The notes under the pieces were generated by a model. That model did no database searches, was not told the origin of the DNA, and worked only from the letters and a program-made list of their open reading frames with translations. From Eutreptiella sp. 'Long Island Sound 2002' (Eukaryota > Euglenozoa > Euglenophyceae > Eutreptiales > Eutreptiaceae), in the NCBI GenBank assembly GCA_964036045.1, contig OZ038380.1:185086108-185150107 (forward strand): a stretch of 64,000 nt of DNA, in the 5' to 3' direction. Below are positions 50,847 through 63,149 of the stretch, piece after piece. Every line of letters begins with the position of its first letter. The stretch's first letter is position 1. Made by a program: the position numbers and the translations under genes.

Positions 50847-52384
50847 GTTGCAGACACCCTCTTACAGATTCGCTCCTCCATTGACCGTACCCAAGCCAAG
50901 GACCATCAAGGTTGGTTTCATGAAGCACACTTGTGCAGGCACCCAACGGCGCCCGGGTCAAGCTGTGGGAGGCACCCGTCACCAGCGCACCATGCTATGT
51001 GGCCGACGCTTCACCGTGTCTATAGCTGTTGTCCTATGGTGTGTGCCCCAGCTGAGACAAAGGCGCGTTTGGACAAAGGGGGCGGGGGGGGGGAGGGGGG
51101 ACAACTATACCCTAATCCCTCCGTTCACAGTCCCCCCAGAACGCGCGATAGCCCCCACAACCTGTGGGAAGACCGGTCACCAAATGAAGGAGGGGCTGGG
51201 GGGGGGGGGGGGGATGCGCGAGGACCAGATCCTTCCACTACAACTCCACTGTCAACAAGGGGAAAATGTTCCTCGGCGCCTTTGGCGCAGTGGGCTTTGG
51301 AGGTAAGTGCCGGTCCCCCCAGAGGGGGACTGTGCGAGGCGGGGATACTGTCACGTGAGCGGCGCGTCGGCATGAGCTCAACCCAAAGCATTCAGGGAGG
51401 GGAAAAGGCTAGAACAGATCAGTGGACCTGAATACACTGGATGCAGACAATGCAGACAGTGGGCAATGAAAGGTCGTGCGGAGCGGGGGCGGCGGAGGCC
51501 CCATACGGACATTGCAACCAGACCATTGATGCCCTCGGAGCGCAGAGAAGCGCGGCCCGGCGCCAAAGCTTGAACCATGAAGCCCCTGCCCCTTGCCCAA
51601 ACCCGGGAGGATAAGGAGCAGCGCAATAGGCCTGCGGCACATTCAATGGCTAGTCGCACATGTAAGGAAATGAGAAAGCGATGAAGGCCATATGAATGCA
51701 GGCGCCGCTGGAGATGGAACTGGTGGGGGGAGGGGCCATGCGGATGGGGCGGGGGGAGGGGGCGGGCAGGGGCTCCACACCTGACCTTTTGAGGCCCCCC
51801 TCTCCTCCCCTGGGGCGGGGGAGGTGGCCGAAAGGGCCCTGCGGTAGGCGAGGGCCCCTGATCCATAGAACCATTCGGGAGCCCCTTTGGAATCTCTGTC
51901 CATTCCGTTCCCTTAGGCCGTTGTCTCCGTTGAACTTCCCCCCACTGACGCCCACATGCCAATGCCCAGCCCAAACTACAACGGCAAAGAAACCGCCAAA
52001 AAGAGAAAACAACGGCAAAAGACTTCCTCAAAGGTGTCTGCAAAGGTGACGACACCCCCAGGGGCACTCCTCGTTGGTGGGTGTAGACACACTGATTGAC
52101 CTTCTGCACCACGTTCCGCTTGATGACGGCACAACTATTGATCCAGATAACAATGATGCACCACGATAGCGGTTATTTGATATCATCATCGTGGTCGTCC
52201 ATTGAGTGTGCTAGTTCCATGACACCGAATCAAACGCACCAATGAAACCTCCAGAACCTACCTACCGCGTGCGCTAAAATGCAAAACGGACAAGACGTGG
52301 AACACTGAAGAGTGGAATCATTATTGGATGTGACTCTACAGAGCTAGCCACTTCCGTCCAACGAAATTTTTCGTGCACTTGATT

Positions 52385-53330
52385 GGTACACCATGTCACA
52401 AAGAACTTGGAATCTTTGTTACGGACCAAAGCAAAGACCATAACTGGTATGCGGAAGCATGCAGTTAGCAGTTGGATGTGCACGATGATACCTTCCATTT
52501 GTTGTAAACTTGCTGTTGGGGAGCACTCACGCTTGTGCACCTTACGCCATCCCCCGCCACCTCGCATGATACACCCTATCCGACACCACACACTGGGCAA
52601 CCGGATGGCCCACTTGACACCGCACCGTTACCCACAAAACTGATTGTATCACTTCTTACCTGCCAAGCACCACAATCAAGTGTTCAGTGCAGCACCAATA
52701 AGATGCATCCCACACGGCACCGCATACTGCAACGCAACCTACCCGTACGCAGCTTTGCACATTGATGAATGTTTTCCACGCAAGATTGAGATACAAAATG
52801 GAGGTTGCAATGCAGACCTCTACCGAAGAACGAGGGACCACAAAACGGCTCGCCGGCTACACGACCAAATGCACCATACGATGCATGTCACACTGCACCA
52901 TGTGTGGCAATACCGAGGAGGTAAATGATGTGTTGCGGTGGTGTGATATAAGCACCACCAACTTGGAAAAAAAAGAGCACGAACATGGCTTTGGTTGTGA
53001 ACGCTTGTGAATGAAACATTCATTGGCAACATTGCCAACCAAGCGTTGCCAACAATGTAAAGCATAGTGAACCATGTGGTGTTGTGCACTTTTGAAGATA
53101 GGCTGGCTCGTTGGTGGACTGTGTTGATATAAAGTTCGAGGTATGAGTGTTTGCAAATTGACTACATAGGACGAAAGGGTCTCTTTTACCAAATACGGCT
53201 CGATGCCCTCGAGGCGAACCTGGATCTTGGCTGCGATCCTTCAAGAGATGACTAACAATAACGACATCAAGGGCCACTCCATGCAGCCCATGTAGGATAA
53301 ACTATTCATCCCAAGAGTTCAGCAGGCCGG
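52385..53330. repeat. repeat R4, copy 3
   Basis: It begins at GGAATCTTTGTTACGGACC, a little inside the start of copy 1, and then follows it closely to GCATTCGGCAAACAAGCAC. It is followed by the kinesin fragment, as in copy A. Confidence 0.75.
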
Positions 53331-53384
53331 GAGTTGCATTCGGCAAACAAGCACAACAAGACCAAAAAAGTAAAGTGAAAGAAC

Positions 53385-53606
53385 CTTATCAATGTGAAAT
53401 TTAGGCTTGGCCACTGCATTGTGTGTAGTAGCAGTCTTTGAGCTCCTGTCATCGCCCTCACAAGTGACGGTGTCACAATCCTTTTCACCATTAGGAGGCC
53501 GAACACGGCAATATACTCGAATATTCCCCTTCGACTCTTGGATGGTGTTTTGCATCTGACGCCTCAAAGGCTCATTGGGCTTGAGCAACACGTCGATCGA
53601 CGTGAT
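53385..53606 (-). pseudogene. kinesin-14 motor-domain fragment, copy B
   Basis: It encodes the same neck/motor segment as copy A (MQNTIQESKGNIRVYCRVRP, CDTVTCEGDD, KPKFHIDKV). It lacks seven residues (KSIQVHG) through an exact 21-base deletion, and a Phe is changed to Cys. The upstream flank differs slightly (SIDVLLKPNEPLRRQ). No other motor exons are present. Confidence 0.8.
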
Positions 53607-55204
53607 TTCCTCTTAATCAATGCAATCGGTTGACGACAATGACATTGACGACAATGGTAATCTTGATGTGGTGGGTTATTTGTTGGAGACACTGAGGCGC
53701 TCAGGGTTTCATGGCGTGAAGGACTCCACAAATTTCCAAAATGGATAGTGTTTGCAAATAGTGCGTCCATGTGAAGGCAGCTGACCGGGGTAGCTGACAA
53801 CAATTCTCCGTGGAATGTGGACAATGGTATTGACCATCTCGCAAGCGTTGGACAATCCACAATCCTTGGAGAAGCGGAAGCAAAAGAACTTGAGGTGCCT
53901 ATGACCCGGGCTACGGCGCACCTTTCGCATCTAGCACCCTGCTCAAACAAGGAAGCACATTTCCGCCTTTCCGCGCTCGTAGAGGAAGGAGGTTTTTGAG
54001 CGTGAGCCTTCATTACTTGTATCCATTGCATGCGTCGTTTTTTCTATCCAGTTTCTGATATTCGCTTGCTTGCTCCAAGAACGGACCCTATTTGGCCGGG
54101 TCCGAGAGAACGGCGATGCATCAGCTTTCAATTATTTTTATGGGGCACCAATAAATGTATGTACGCGGGAAGAAGAGCGTGCCATGGCGAGGAATTCAAG
54201 AGTGATTGCGCGGCAGCGCATGCCATGGACTTGAAGCGGTAGAGCTTTGCTCCTTGAAGGCTACCCCACAAATCTCATGCAAATATTCACTATGGGCACT
54301 ACCACCCAACTTGGAACGGACATCCGTTGTGAAGGCAGCGTAGGAAAGAACACCTTGAAGGCCTTTGGATCTACATAGGCCACAATGGTGCAAGGCATGT
54401 TCGAAGGACATATGCGGGAATGTATTGATGCCTCCTCATCCTTCGCTGAGCTTCATGACAATGGTTACAAGCGCTTTTTTGTTTTGATTCTTTGTTCTTT
54501 CGGCATTACAACACTCTGTTGGTATGATACACTATAATGGTTCACGGTGTACCATTTCAACCACACATGATGCCGCGAGTGTAACATCGCTTTGTAGACA
54601 AACAGACATTGAAAGAATTGTATACCTTGGTCAATTTTTTGGACGTGTGTATGTATGCACATCTATTAGCTACATGATTTGGCCTCCCTATTGCGATATT
54701 GCATGATGTGTCTTTAGACGTAGCGAATCAACGAATGGGTGATCATTTTGTTGTACATGAGAAAAAACTTTTTAAATTGTGCGTGTGTATTGGGAACACA
54801 CCACCAAAATTAAGAATAGCCCCGGTCGTCATCTCTTCTCAGTTGCCCTGTGCACATCATTCTTCTGTTTCCAGTTTCCATATTTTCCCTAAAATTGTAT
54901 TTTTCCACTTGCATCTGCTGGTTGTGAATTGCCGTACTCATCCTCGCCTCGCAGCGGACACACACTAGTTATGACCAAAAGCGATGCTCTGTGTGGGATT
55001 AAATTGGACAATCGCGGTTGCCCATCATTTGGTTGACTGTGTGGTGATGACCTATGTCCTATCCCCGTGACGATTAATATTCCTGTGAATCTAGCTACCG
55101 CGAATACTCTGAAGATCGTGATTACCATGTCCGCGGTTTTGGCGAATCCTGCCGCAGCCATGGTGGCAGTCAATCCTATGGTCCCAAAGAACACACGACG
55201 TCGG

Positions 55205-55658
55205 GGCATTTGTAGCCCAAGACTATATGCGCCATGGTTGGTTCAGGACTTTCATGACAGTGCTATCATTCATATGGTATTCCTCAAAGAGGCAGTTGAT
55301 TTTGGGGCACGCATTCCAAAATGAACCGAGGCCTTGGAAATATGTTGGTGCTTATCCGATTGTTAAAGACTCCCCGCTTCAAGTACATGCAACCACACAT
55401 GGCATGTAGAGGTGTCATGATGGTATGTTGTGGATATCTTTTATTGAGACAAATAATGGATGTGTACGGGACTCCGTGATCGAAGTTTGGCAAACATCGC
55501 TTCGAACGATCCCACCTATAGTCTCCCCTTTTTGTGGAACTAATGATTTTGTTCAGCGTCAGCAACGGCAAAGGTCACTTGATGACATAGTTTGGGCTGT
55601 TCGTCTAAGTGATGATAGCAATGTGAGCCATGCTCCGCACCCCCCCCCCCCGAAGTAA
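55205..55658 (+). pseudogene. upstream part of the SET-like gene, copy B
   Basis: Frames matching 46,424-46,840 are present: HAFQNEPRPWKYVGAYPIVK runs to a TAG after ATTHGM. A second open stretch follows (SFIETNNGCVRDSVIEVWQT, IPPIVSPFCGTNDFV, QRSLDDIVWAVRLSDDSN), ending at TAA 13 bases before the SET-like ATG and in the same frame. The last part holds about 30 extra bases, including a C run, that copy A lacks. Confidence 0.45.
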
Positions 55659-55670
55659 CAGGGGCTTACC

Positions 55671-56099
55671 ATGGAATCCGCAGAGGATGACGACACAGCA
55701 AGATGGGAAAGGCTAGAGCGACTCCGCAAAGATAATTATTGGAAGACACCAGTCGGTTCAAAGGATCCCCGGCTTTGTGTTGGTGACGCACCGATCGCAC
55801 GTAAGGGGGTGTTCTACGTTGGCAACCTTGATATTCCCGTTAACAACTACATTTTGGGCATTTACTCCGGGCGCGATGTTGATAAGCACTGCCCAAGATG
55901 TGATGAGTATTACTACTATCCAACGTACAATGGCACTTCAGGGAAAGACTTTGATGGCATTTGCACCGTGCAAGATATCGAGCCGCTGGTCCATATGGTC
56001 ACCGGGCAGATGGGACACAACATAGTTGCTTCCTTTGTGAATCACAACCCCCATGGTACAAAGAGAATGCCGACATTATTATTTGGATGGAAACCTTGA
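55671..56099 (+). CDS. SET-domain-like protein, copy B (intact frame)
   Basis: An ATG-started frame of 142 residues. Residues 44-67 (RKGVFYVGNLDIPVNNYILG then IYSG) fit the first SET motif (G-V-F-x..I-P..Y-x-x-Y-x-G). A D-F-D-G at 93-96 fits the middle strand, and HNIVASFVNHN (116-126) fits the R-F-x-N-H-(S/N) core. Known SET proteins use this fold to methylate lysines with S-adenosylmethionine. The usual Arg before the F-x-N-H is Ala-Ser here, and the C-terminal Cys-rich post-SET part is missing, so activity is doubtful. The frame ends early (FGWKP) and is shorter than a normal SET domain. Confidence 0.5.
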   Translation: MESAEDDDTARWERLERLRKDNYWKTPVGSKDPRLCVGDAPIARKGVFYVGNLDIPVNNYILGIYSGRDVDKHCPRCDEYYYYPTYNGTSGKDFDGICTVQDIEPLVHMVTGQMGHNIVASFVNHNPHGTKRMPTLLFGWKP

Positions 56100-56403
56100 C
56101 ACATGGAAAAAAGGCTTATAAACCATTTTTGGTCCACCTTGTGCATGATGAGGGGGGGGGGGGGGGGGGGCATGGTGAGTCCCTGACAATTCTTCTGGAA
56201 AGACGAGAGCACAATTGACTCCGATATCGATGAAGAAGCGGCCGAAGTGCATCCACTTATCGTAGAGACTGGGATGGAATGGGGTTGTGTTGCCTAGGGG
56301 ACACCAAGCAGTGAAGGAGATGATGACTCAGGGGAGGATGGAACAAAATCTTCAAGTGTGGAGTTCCCAGAAAAACTAGAACATTTTCATTGCATAGAAG
56401 ATA

Positions 56404-56703
56404 GTGATTAGTAGATCTCTACGTGAGTGGTGGCTCCAAGGCCAACACTTATTCCCCGCCTTGTTGGTCTTCGCCCCCATCGTCGGCAAATTGTGCCTAT
56501 GGGAAGGAGTACACTTGAATGCCTACATTGCCCGATACTCATTCCATTACATGCCTCAAGCCCACTCCTATCAGCTACATGCATGGCTAGCATTGGTGGC
56601 ACAAAATAAATGCCATGTCTCCATGCTCGCCCGCTTGTCTTCTATTGCCGCCGGACACAAACATAGGAGATGCGGGCACAAACACAGGAGGTGCGGCGCC
56701 TAA
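56404..56703 (+). CDS. conserved unassigned ORF, copy B
   Basis: A 99-codon frame equivalent to 47,577-47,855 with a 21-base tandem duplication near the end (HKHRRCG twice). The frame is kept and only a few residues differ. Confidence 0.35.
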   Translation: MISRSLREWWLQGQHLFPALLVFAPIVGKLCLWEGVHLNAYIARYSFHYMPQAHSYQLHAWLALVAQNKCHVSMLARLSSIAAGHKHRRCGHKHRRCGA

Positions 56704-57467
56704 CGGCCGCCCTGGAGCCGGCCCTCCGGTGGCACACGCTGCACGTTATGCTTTGGCTGTGCTGTGCTGGCTGTGGTGATGCTCGTGTTGGCCTTGGGTG
56801 ACGACTCGATTGAGAACTAGATCGGACTGAGTCAATGAACCCCCCCCTTGGTCTATATTGACGTGGCACTGTCTCAAGAGTACTCTTGGCACTCTGAATT
56901 TACTTGCTGCATATTGTAAAGACGGGTTGTTGTCCCCAAAGAATCTCAAGAGTGGTCGCTTGTTTTCGACTGAGCGAGTATAAACGGAGCATATTCCTGC
57001 GAAACGGGTAAGTTCCAGCTACCAAAGGTGGAGAGAACCGTGACACTCATGGCCGGTGTGGGGTGCAAGTCCTTTTTCGCTGAAATAGACAAGCCCCCTT
57101 GTCTTATAACACACTGCAGCCTGCCCCTGAACATGCTTGCTCATGGCGATTGGTCACCCCAATCATTATGTATTGGCTCATCTACAAAATTGGTTTTGCC
57201 ATTGCAACCTCTGTTTCATTTGCTGCCCACTCCATCTGTCCCGGTAGGCAGGACTGTGAATGCACATTGGGGGGCTAGGCTGGTATGGTCAGGACTCACC
57301 AAGGGCTAGGCACGGGGATTGACCTCGAATGCACATGGGGACGGAACCGACCTTTTCCCTTTCAGTTTGCCTTGGGGTAATAAAAACAAAAGAAAACCAA
57401 CAAAGAAGATGAAGAACACCAGCGTGGTGCAGGTTGCATTTGGAGAGCCCCCCTGCCCGAGCACACA

Positions 57468-57910
57468 GTGCATGTCTATGGCAAATTCACCACCGGACCA
57501 AGTTATGGACAATTGCAAGATACAGAAGAAGCAAACTTGAAACTCATTACAGAATCACCCTTTCGCCCATCAGAACCATTGGCATGCGTTGGTGTACATG
57601 GTATGGATTCTCCGAGTGCAGGGTTGGGAATGTCCTCAAGCTGGCCGCGGTCCCCTACCAACGGCTATGGCTTCAAGACATGGCCCAAGCGCTGAATGGG
57701 TTCCTGGTGCTAGGCCTGCACGAGCCACACCCTATGGCGAGAGGTGGCACCACCAACCGAGCAGCCACAACGGCGTTCTGAATAGTCGACGCAACCACCG
57801 CCCTAGCAGCGGGCCCATCACGGAGAATAGCAGACCTTGCAAGATTGGTTCCCTCTGGCCTCACAGTGTCACCCAACGTATGCAGACTTTATATCTATCC
57901 CCATAGATTA
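57468..57910 (+). CDS. conserved unassigned frames, copy B
   Basis: The 75-codon frame starting with the GKFTTGPSYGQ text is intact. The following frame (MARGGTTNRAATTAF) stops at TGA about 57,780 where copy A reads TCA. Copy B also lacks about 14 bases seen in copy A before the MARGG text and lacks the C run at 48,620. Confidence 0.33.
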
Positions 57911-58159
57911 GTTTGGGACTACTCTTGGTTTCCTCTTAGGTCTGCCGGATGAATCCTTTGTCACTACCGCGTGTGGGCAAGGCAGGTATGGTGACATGCG
58001 GGAAACCCTGCTCTTTCCCAAGGCCCTCGCCTTAGATGATACGGCCGCGTGCTTGTGTGAGGGGGGGGGGGGGGTGAATGTAGCATTGCCACCCTACATG
58101 GACCAAAGGAATCAACTTGCTCGACTCCATCCATAACAAGCACAATCCAGACGGTTCAA

Positions 58160-58345
58160 GCGTTGTCAACGAACTGGCCCTACACTCCATTCTCCTATCA
58201 ACAACACTTCCAAAGGCACAAGCTGAAGCCAAGTACCCGCAATGCCATGCAAGCTTTTTCGACAAACTGGCCCTACACTCCATTCTCCTATCAACAACAC
58301 TTCCAGAGGCAGAAGTCAAGTACGGGCGATGCCATGCACAACACC
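58160..58345 (+). repeat. tandem repeat, unit about 101 bp, copy B
   Basis: Two units as in copy A. The plus frame from 58,117 stays open through both (ELALHSILLSTTLPKAQAEA, KLALHSILLSTTLPEAEVKY) to a stop at 58,377. Confidence 0.75.
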
Positions 58346-58593
58346 ATGCTAGAGTCAGTGCGGAGAGTCTGAACTAAAGATATCTGGTGTTGCATGTTCT
58401 TCGACAGTCAATGGGCTGGTGAAGCATTCTACTACTCTAAGATGGCCTCACCACCATCGACTCAACAAGTGTGTTGTCAACGCTGGTTCGTGCAACGGAC
58501 CAAGTGGTGGTGTGACGGAGAGGTAGAAGTGCAACCAAGGGTGCATCCTTGTGTGCTATGTTTGGGATGAAATCTGTCAAGTGGAGACGCGGG

Positions 58594-59505
58594 GTTTCAT
58601 GGAAAACGAGAACAGCGATCATTTATGACCCAGAAGATCGGATTTGAGCAAATACCGGTGAGGTTTTGTTGGAATCTTTGTTACGGAACAAAGCAAGAAC
58701 CGCAACTGGTTTGCGGAAGCATGCAATTAGCAGTTGGAGGTGCACGACCATACCTTCCATGTGTTGTAAACTTGCTGTTGGGGAGCACACGCTCGTGCAC
58801 CTTAGGCCATCCCCCGCCACCTCGCATGTTACACCCGATTCGACACCACACACTAGGCAACCGGCTGGCCCACTAGACACCGCACCGTAACCCACAGCAC
58901 TGATTGTATCACGTCGTATCTGCCAAAGCATCACAATCAAGTGTTCAGTGCAGCACCAATAAGATGCACACGGCACCGCATAATGCAACGCAACCTACCC
59001 GCACGCAGCTTTGTACATTGATGAATGTTTTCCACGCAAGATTGAGATACAAAATGGAGGTTGCAATGCAGACCTCTGCCGAAGAACAAGGGACCACAAA
59101 ATGGCTCGCCGGCTACACGACCAAATGCACCATACGATGCATGTCACACTGCACCATGTGTTGCAATACCGAGGAGGTAAATGAGGTGTTGCGTTGGTGT
59201 GAAATAAGCACCACCAAAGTGCACAAAAAAGAGCACGAACATGGCTTTGGTTGTGAACGCTTGCAAATGAAACATTCATTGGCAACATTGCCAACCAAGC
59301 ATTGCCAACAATGTAAAGCATAGTGAACCATGTGGTGTTGTGTACTTTTCAAGATAGGCCGGCTCGTTGGTGGACTGTATTGATATGAAGTTCGAGGCAT
59401 GAGTGTTTGCAAATTGACTACATAGGACGAAAGGGTCTCTTTTACCAAGTACGACTCGATGCCCTCGAGGCGAACCTGGATCTTGGCTGCGATCCTTCAA
59501 GAGGT
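58594..59505. repeat. repeat R4, copy 4
   Basis: It matches R4 copies 1 and 3 to about CTTCAAGAGGTGACAATAG, after which the sequence is unique. It marks the right limit of the duplicated region. Confidence 0.72.
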
Positions 59506-62500
59506 GACAATAGCCACATCAAACACCCATGTCGAGTTATGTGTTGGCTGTGCGGAGCCACGTTTCCAAAAACGATCACCATGGGATGGGTGCAACGAAA
59601 AGTTCCTAGCCTTCCACCGCACATCACGCGGAGTAGCTCTTTTCGCTTGTGGTTGTGTTGTAGTTTTGCACCACTGTGGTGGTACAGGCTCCATCAACAA
59701 CATGGTTCGGTCACTATTCATGCCAGTCACTCTCAAGGATCCAGGTGCATCTTTGCAGTCTATGACTTTGGATGAAGCAGGTGTACTTGAGTGCACCGCT
59801 CGGAGCAATTGACGAAACTTTGGCAGCTGGTGCGGCGTTAAATTGAGCAAAGAGGCCTTTCTTTTGCGCACTTGTGCATAGTGAAATTTTGTCTTTGAGT
59901 CAACTCTGCATATCCTACCCTCGAGACCCCCACATTAGCCCCTCCCCAAACCATGAATAATAATTAGCTCATTGTGTTCGAATCCCTTGCACAACTCCGT
60001 CCTTGGTGAACCAAGCCTGGTGTCCCTTTTGTCTTTGCGCCGCTCTTGGCCTCGTCCACCGACCTTCTATACTAATATGTCTCTTGCCGACAGAACACTC
60101 CCGTATTTGGGCTTCTCCACGGTCCCTCTAGAGTGCCCATTTTCACACCTGCCCCCGCAATTCCATTTCTCCCGTGCCCTCACTGTTCAGCGCACCCGGG
60201 GGCATACACCCTGCCTTTGGAATATGCCCCACTAGGCTTTGCATCTCTCGTTTGGCCCCTTGTCTTGTTCTTGCGCTAGCTCCTACGCAATCCACACAAA
60301 TCAAGGTGCCCCCTTTCTAGCCTATCTTACCTCCAAATTCTCTCTTTTTTTTCACCAAACGCTTGCTGGTTGGCCCTATCATGGACACATGCACGTATTT
60401 GCCTCCCCGTGAGTGTGGGAAGCCATCTCTCCCCTTGCCCCCCGTGATGTGTATCCTCCCCTTTGTGATGGATGTGTCGGGCTTTTTTGCGATATGCGAT
60501 GGGAACTCTATGCCAATCACCGCCCACTTGCATGGTACCCCCTATGGCTGGACGCCCCCAAGGCCTTGAGTTCGGGCGATCACCCGCATGCAACCAAGCG
60601 TGTGTCATTTCTTCTTTTTGCCAACTACGTTAACCCACCTTCTTCGGTCACCATGGAAACCTCAAGATTGCAATTAGGCCTGAAGTAATGATGGCCAAGA
60701 CGGGGTGTTGTGGTAGGAAATCTGTCTTGGGCACTCATTCGGCTCACTTTGATTATAAGTCACGATCCATGAAGACCAATGCACCAACACTGCAAGGACA
60801 AATGGTGGTTCACATTTTGAAAGCTCAACACGGCAAATTGCCATGGTGATTTGCCGTACCAAAAGCCCCCACGGGGCCATTTTGGATCTTTTTTCGTTCA
60901 TTGAAACAATACCCTTAGAACATCACAAATGTGTGGTCGATCCTTATTTCGTTCCTGTTTTCAATTTTTTTGCACCCTTTTTCCCCATGGAGACTATACA
61001 CTCAAAGTTGCTGAAGTGTTTTGTTGATCACCTTTCAGTAACTGTTCTCAGTTGTTTCTTGCACTATTGTTTGCTTCATGCACCAATACCGTGAAAGGTT
61101 TTGGCACTTATTTTCAACAATTTTTTTCTTCAATCGTGGAAGGGACGTGGGACGCGTGAATGGCGGGGCGGTGGGCTGGGGGGGGGGGGGGGATCAGAGG
61201 CCCATTGGACAATTCAAATTGCAAGGGGCCGAAACATTTCTCCATAGCTTGGCACAGCCAGGCACAGCATTGGGCAGAGCGGTGGTGACCGCGTCTAGGA
61301 CTAAAGTTTGGAAATGGGCTACCGCCTTGCAGGCGCCTCGTAGACCCCTGGTATGGCACCTCATATAGTGGTAGAGGAATTAGGGTATGGCTAGTTGACC
61401 AACGATGCGCAAGTCCTTCCGATGTCCGTTCGCCGCCACAAAAGGACGTCCGACCATTACCGTTACCAATCCTGAACCAGGGGTGGGTGGGGGAACAAAA
61501 GGCTAAGATGCCAAACACACAGCGATTGTGGTGACGCTTGCAAAGCAGGAATGGGCTTTTGCGTGGCACATAAGTCTAAAAGATGGCATAGTGTGTGTAC
61601 CAGAAATGGGATTGTAGCCAAAAGAGCCATCTCTGCCAGAGAGGCACCCGAAGCCAAGGGGTCGCCACAACAGGAGCGAGAAAATAGAAAAAGGCGTGGG
61701 AGTGAGAGGGAACCGGATACATAGTCAACACTTTAGGCGGCGAGATCATGAGTTCCCCATGTCGTACAACATGCAAAGGCGAGTTTTTTCGGACTAGTGG
61801 GGGGTTAGACAAAACCCTACCGATCTTGGTGTAACGGTCGGATATTTTGTTATGTGTGTCCCCATGCGGCCTTCAACCCAACTGAGTGTTTGCCCCTTAG
61901 AGTCCAGGGAAGAGCATTTTTAGGTCACTTGACACACTTGGCAAACGGGCGGTCTGGAGCCATTGGCAGAAGCGATGCCTGCCTCATGTCCATAAGAAAA
62001 ATGTGCACCAAGGAGGATGTGTATAACTTATGCTTTATCGGAGTTCGTTAGCCCGGGTACCCTACAACCTTCGGTCGTGCGGTCGTGCCGTCACGGAGCA
62101 CGGCGGAGGCCCCTGCTCAGTGGGGGTGCACACAAAGCCAAGCTGGTGGTCGGAGGGAAGGAGGTTGGTTGTGACACCAGCCGTATGGGTAACGGTGGTT
62201 GCATTGTGCAAAAAAACTTTTCTTCCCATGATGCTATCACCATTGGCTGATGGGCTTGGGGGTTCGGGTCCAAAATGGCCACCCAAGACAAAAATGTGTT
62301 GTACGCTGACATGTGATTGCGGTTGTGTGTGTGGAGAGTGTGTGCGCCATGCGGTTCATGTGTTGTGTCTCGAGCACGCTGGCGTGATGCAAGACCGGAC
62401 AGTAAAAAACATACTCCAAGCCTCAGCCTCTATTGCGTGTACAGCATTTTTTTTTGTCTTTCACTGTGGGGAGGCCCATCACACGAAAAAAATTTTCTAT

Positions 62501-63149
62501 GAGGGCATTAAGTGCCTGTCCGTGATCAACATTGAGAGAACACACACTGAGGTCCATATAGAAGGCCGCACGAAACCATGGTGTTCACCAGTAGTATTCT
62601 ATTGATGGCATGGATGGGTTGTGACTACATGTTGTCGAGCTGTGAATGTAGTTCTGTGGAAAACAGATGGAAGGTTCTATGGACGCTACGACAGGTAGTT
62701 GGGGGATGTGCGAGGTGCATGAGGTGAGCCACACGGGCGAAGGGAAAGGATAACAAGGCGGTCGGGTCTACCTGTGTTCCTACTGCGTATGTAATTCTAG
62801 GATGCCTATATAGGGGAGCGCGCGTGGTGGTACCTGGGGAGGACAAGCCGGGGCGAGGGCACGAGGCTCAGCATGAGTGACTAGCTCTTGATGATGTTGA
62901 GTTGACATCCAATCAAGCATAGCGCATGCCAAACAATCTCTGCATTGGCGTGGCTCAGGGTGGGTGATACAGGTGGGTCATCGACGTACGCTAAGAAGAT
63001 TGGGCCGTGTCCCGGAAGCATGCGGAGGGGGATGTCAAAAACAACAACGGACAAAAAACAAGAGAACGGAACCCCTTTGTTTCATGCAATGTGTGGTTCG
63101 AAGAAACCTCCTTGAACGAACCTGGAACCTCTCTCCATTGTCAGGGAGA
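59506..63149. other. single-copy tail with weak coding candidates
   Basis: Composition is ordinary, with single G runs near 61,180. Plus frames that look less random lie at 60,413-60,688 (HPHATKRVSFLLFANYVNPP), 60,843-61,094 (SFIETIPLEHHKCVVDPYF) and 62,270-62,605 (Cys-rich CDCGCVCGECVRHAVHVLCL, then HCGEAHHTKKIFYEGIKCL). None has a recognised domain or a second copy, and splice sites are not clear. Confidence 0.35.

Larger units (their letters stand above)
50849..59505 (+). repeat. tandem segmental duplication, copy B
   Basis: It repeats the module order of copy A but is shorter. The 3.4-kb LINE-bearing block is replaced by about 18 bases (near 53,857-53,874), and the 4.2-kb block is absent at a junction near 55,203. 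Homology extends to the end of the last R4 copy at about 59,505, slightly past the point equivalent to the end of copy A. Confidence 0.85.

Noticed and set aside
35990-59505. R4 as a gene coding on the plus or minus strand
   Set aside because: All four copies have open frames of 60-110 codons on both strands with similar substitution patterns. None shows clear codon-position bias by eye or a known domain.
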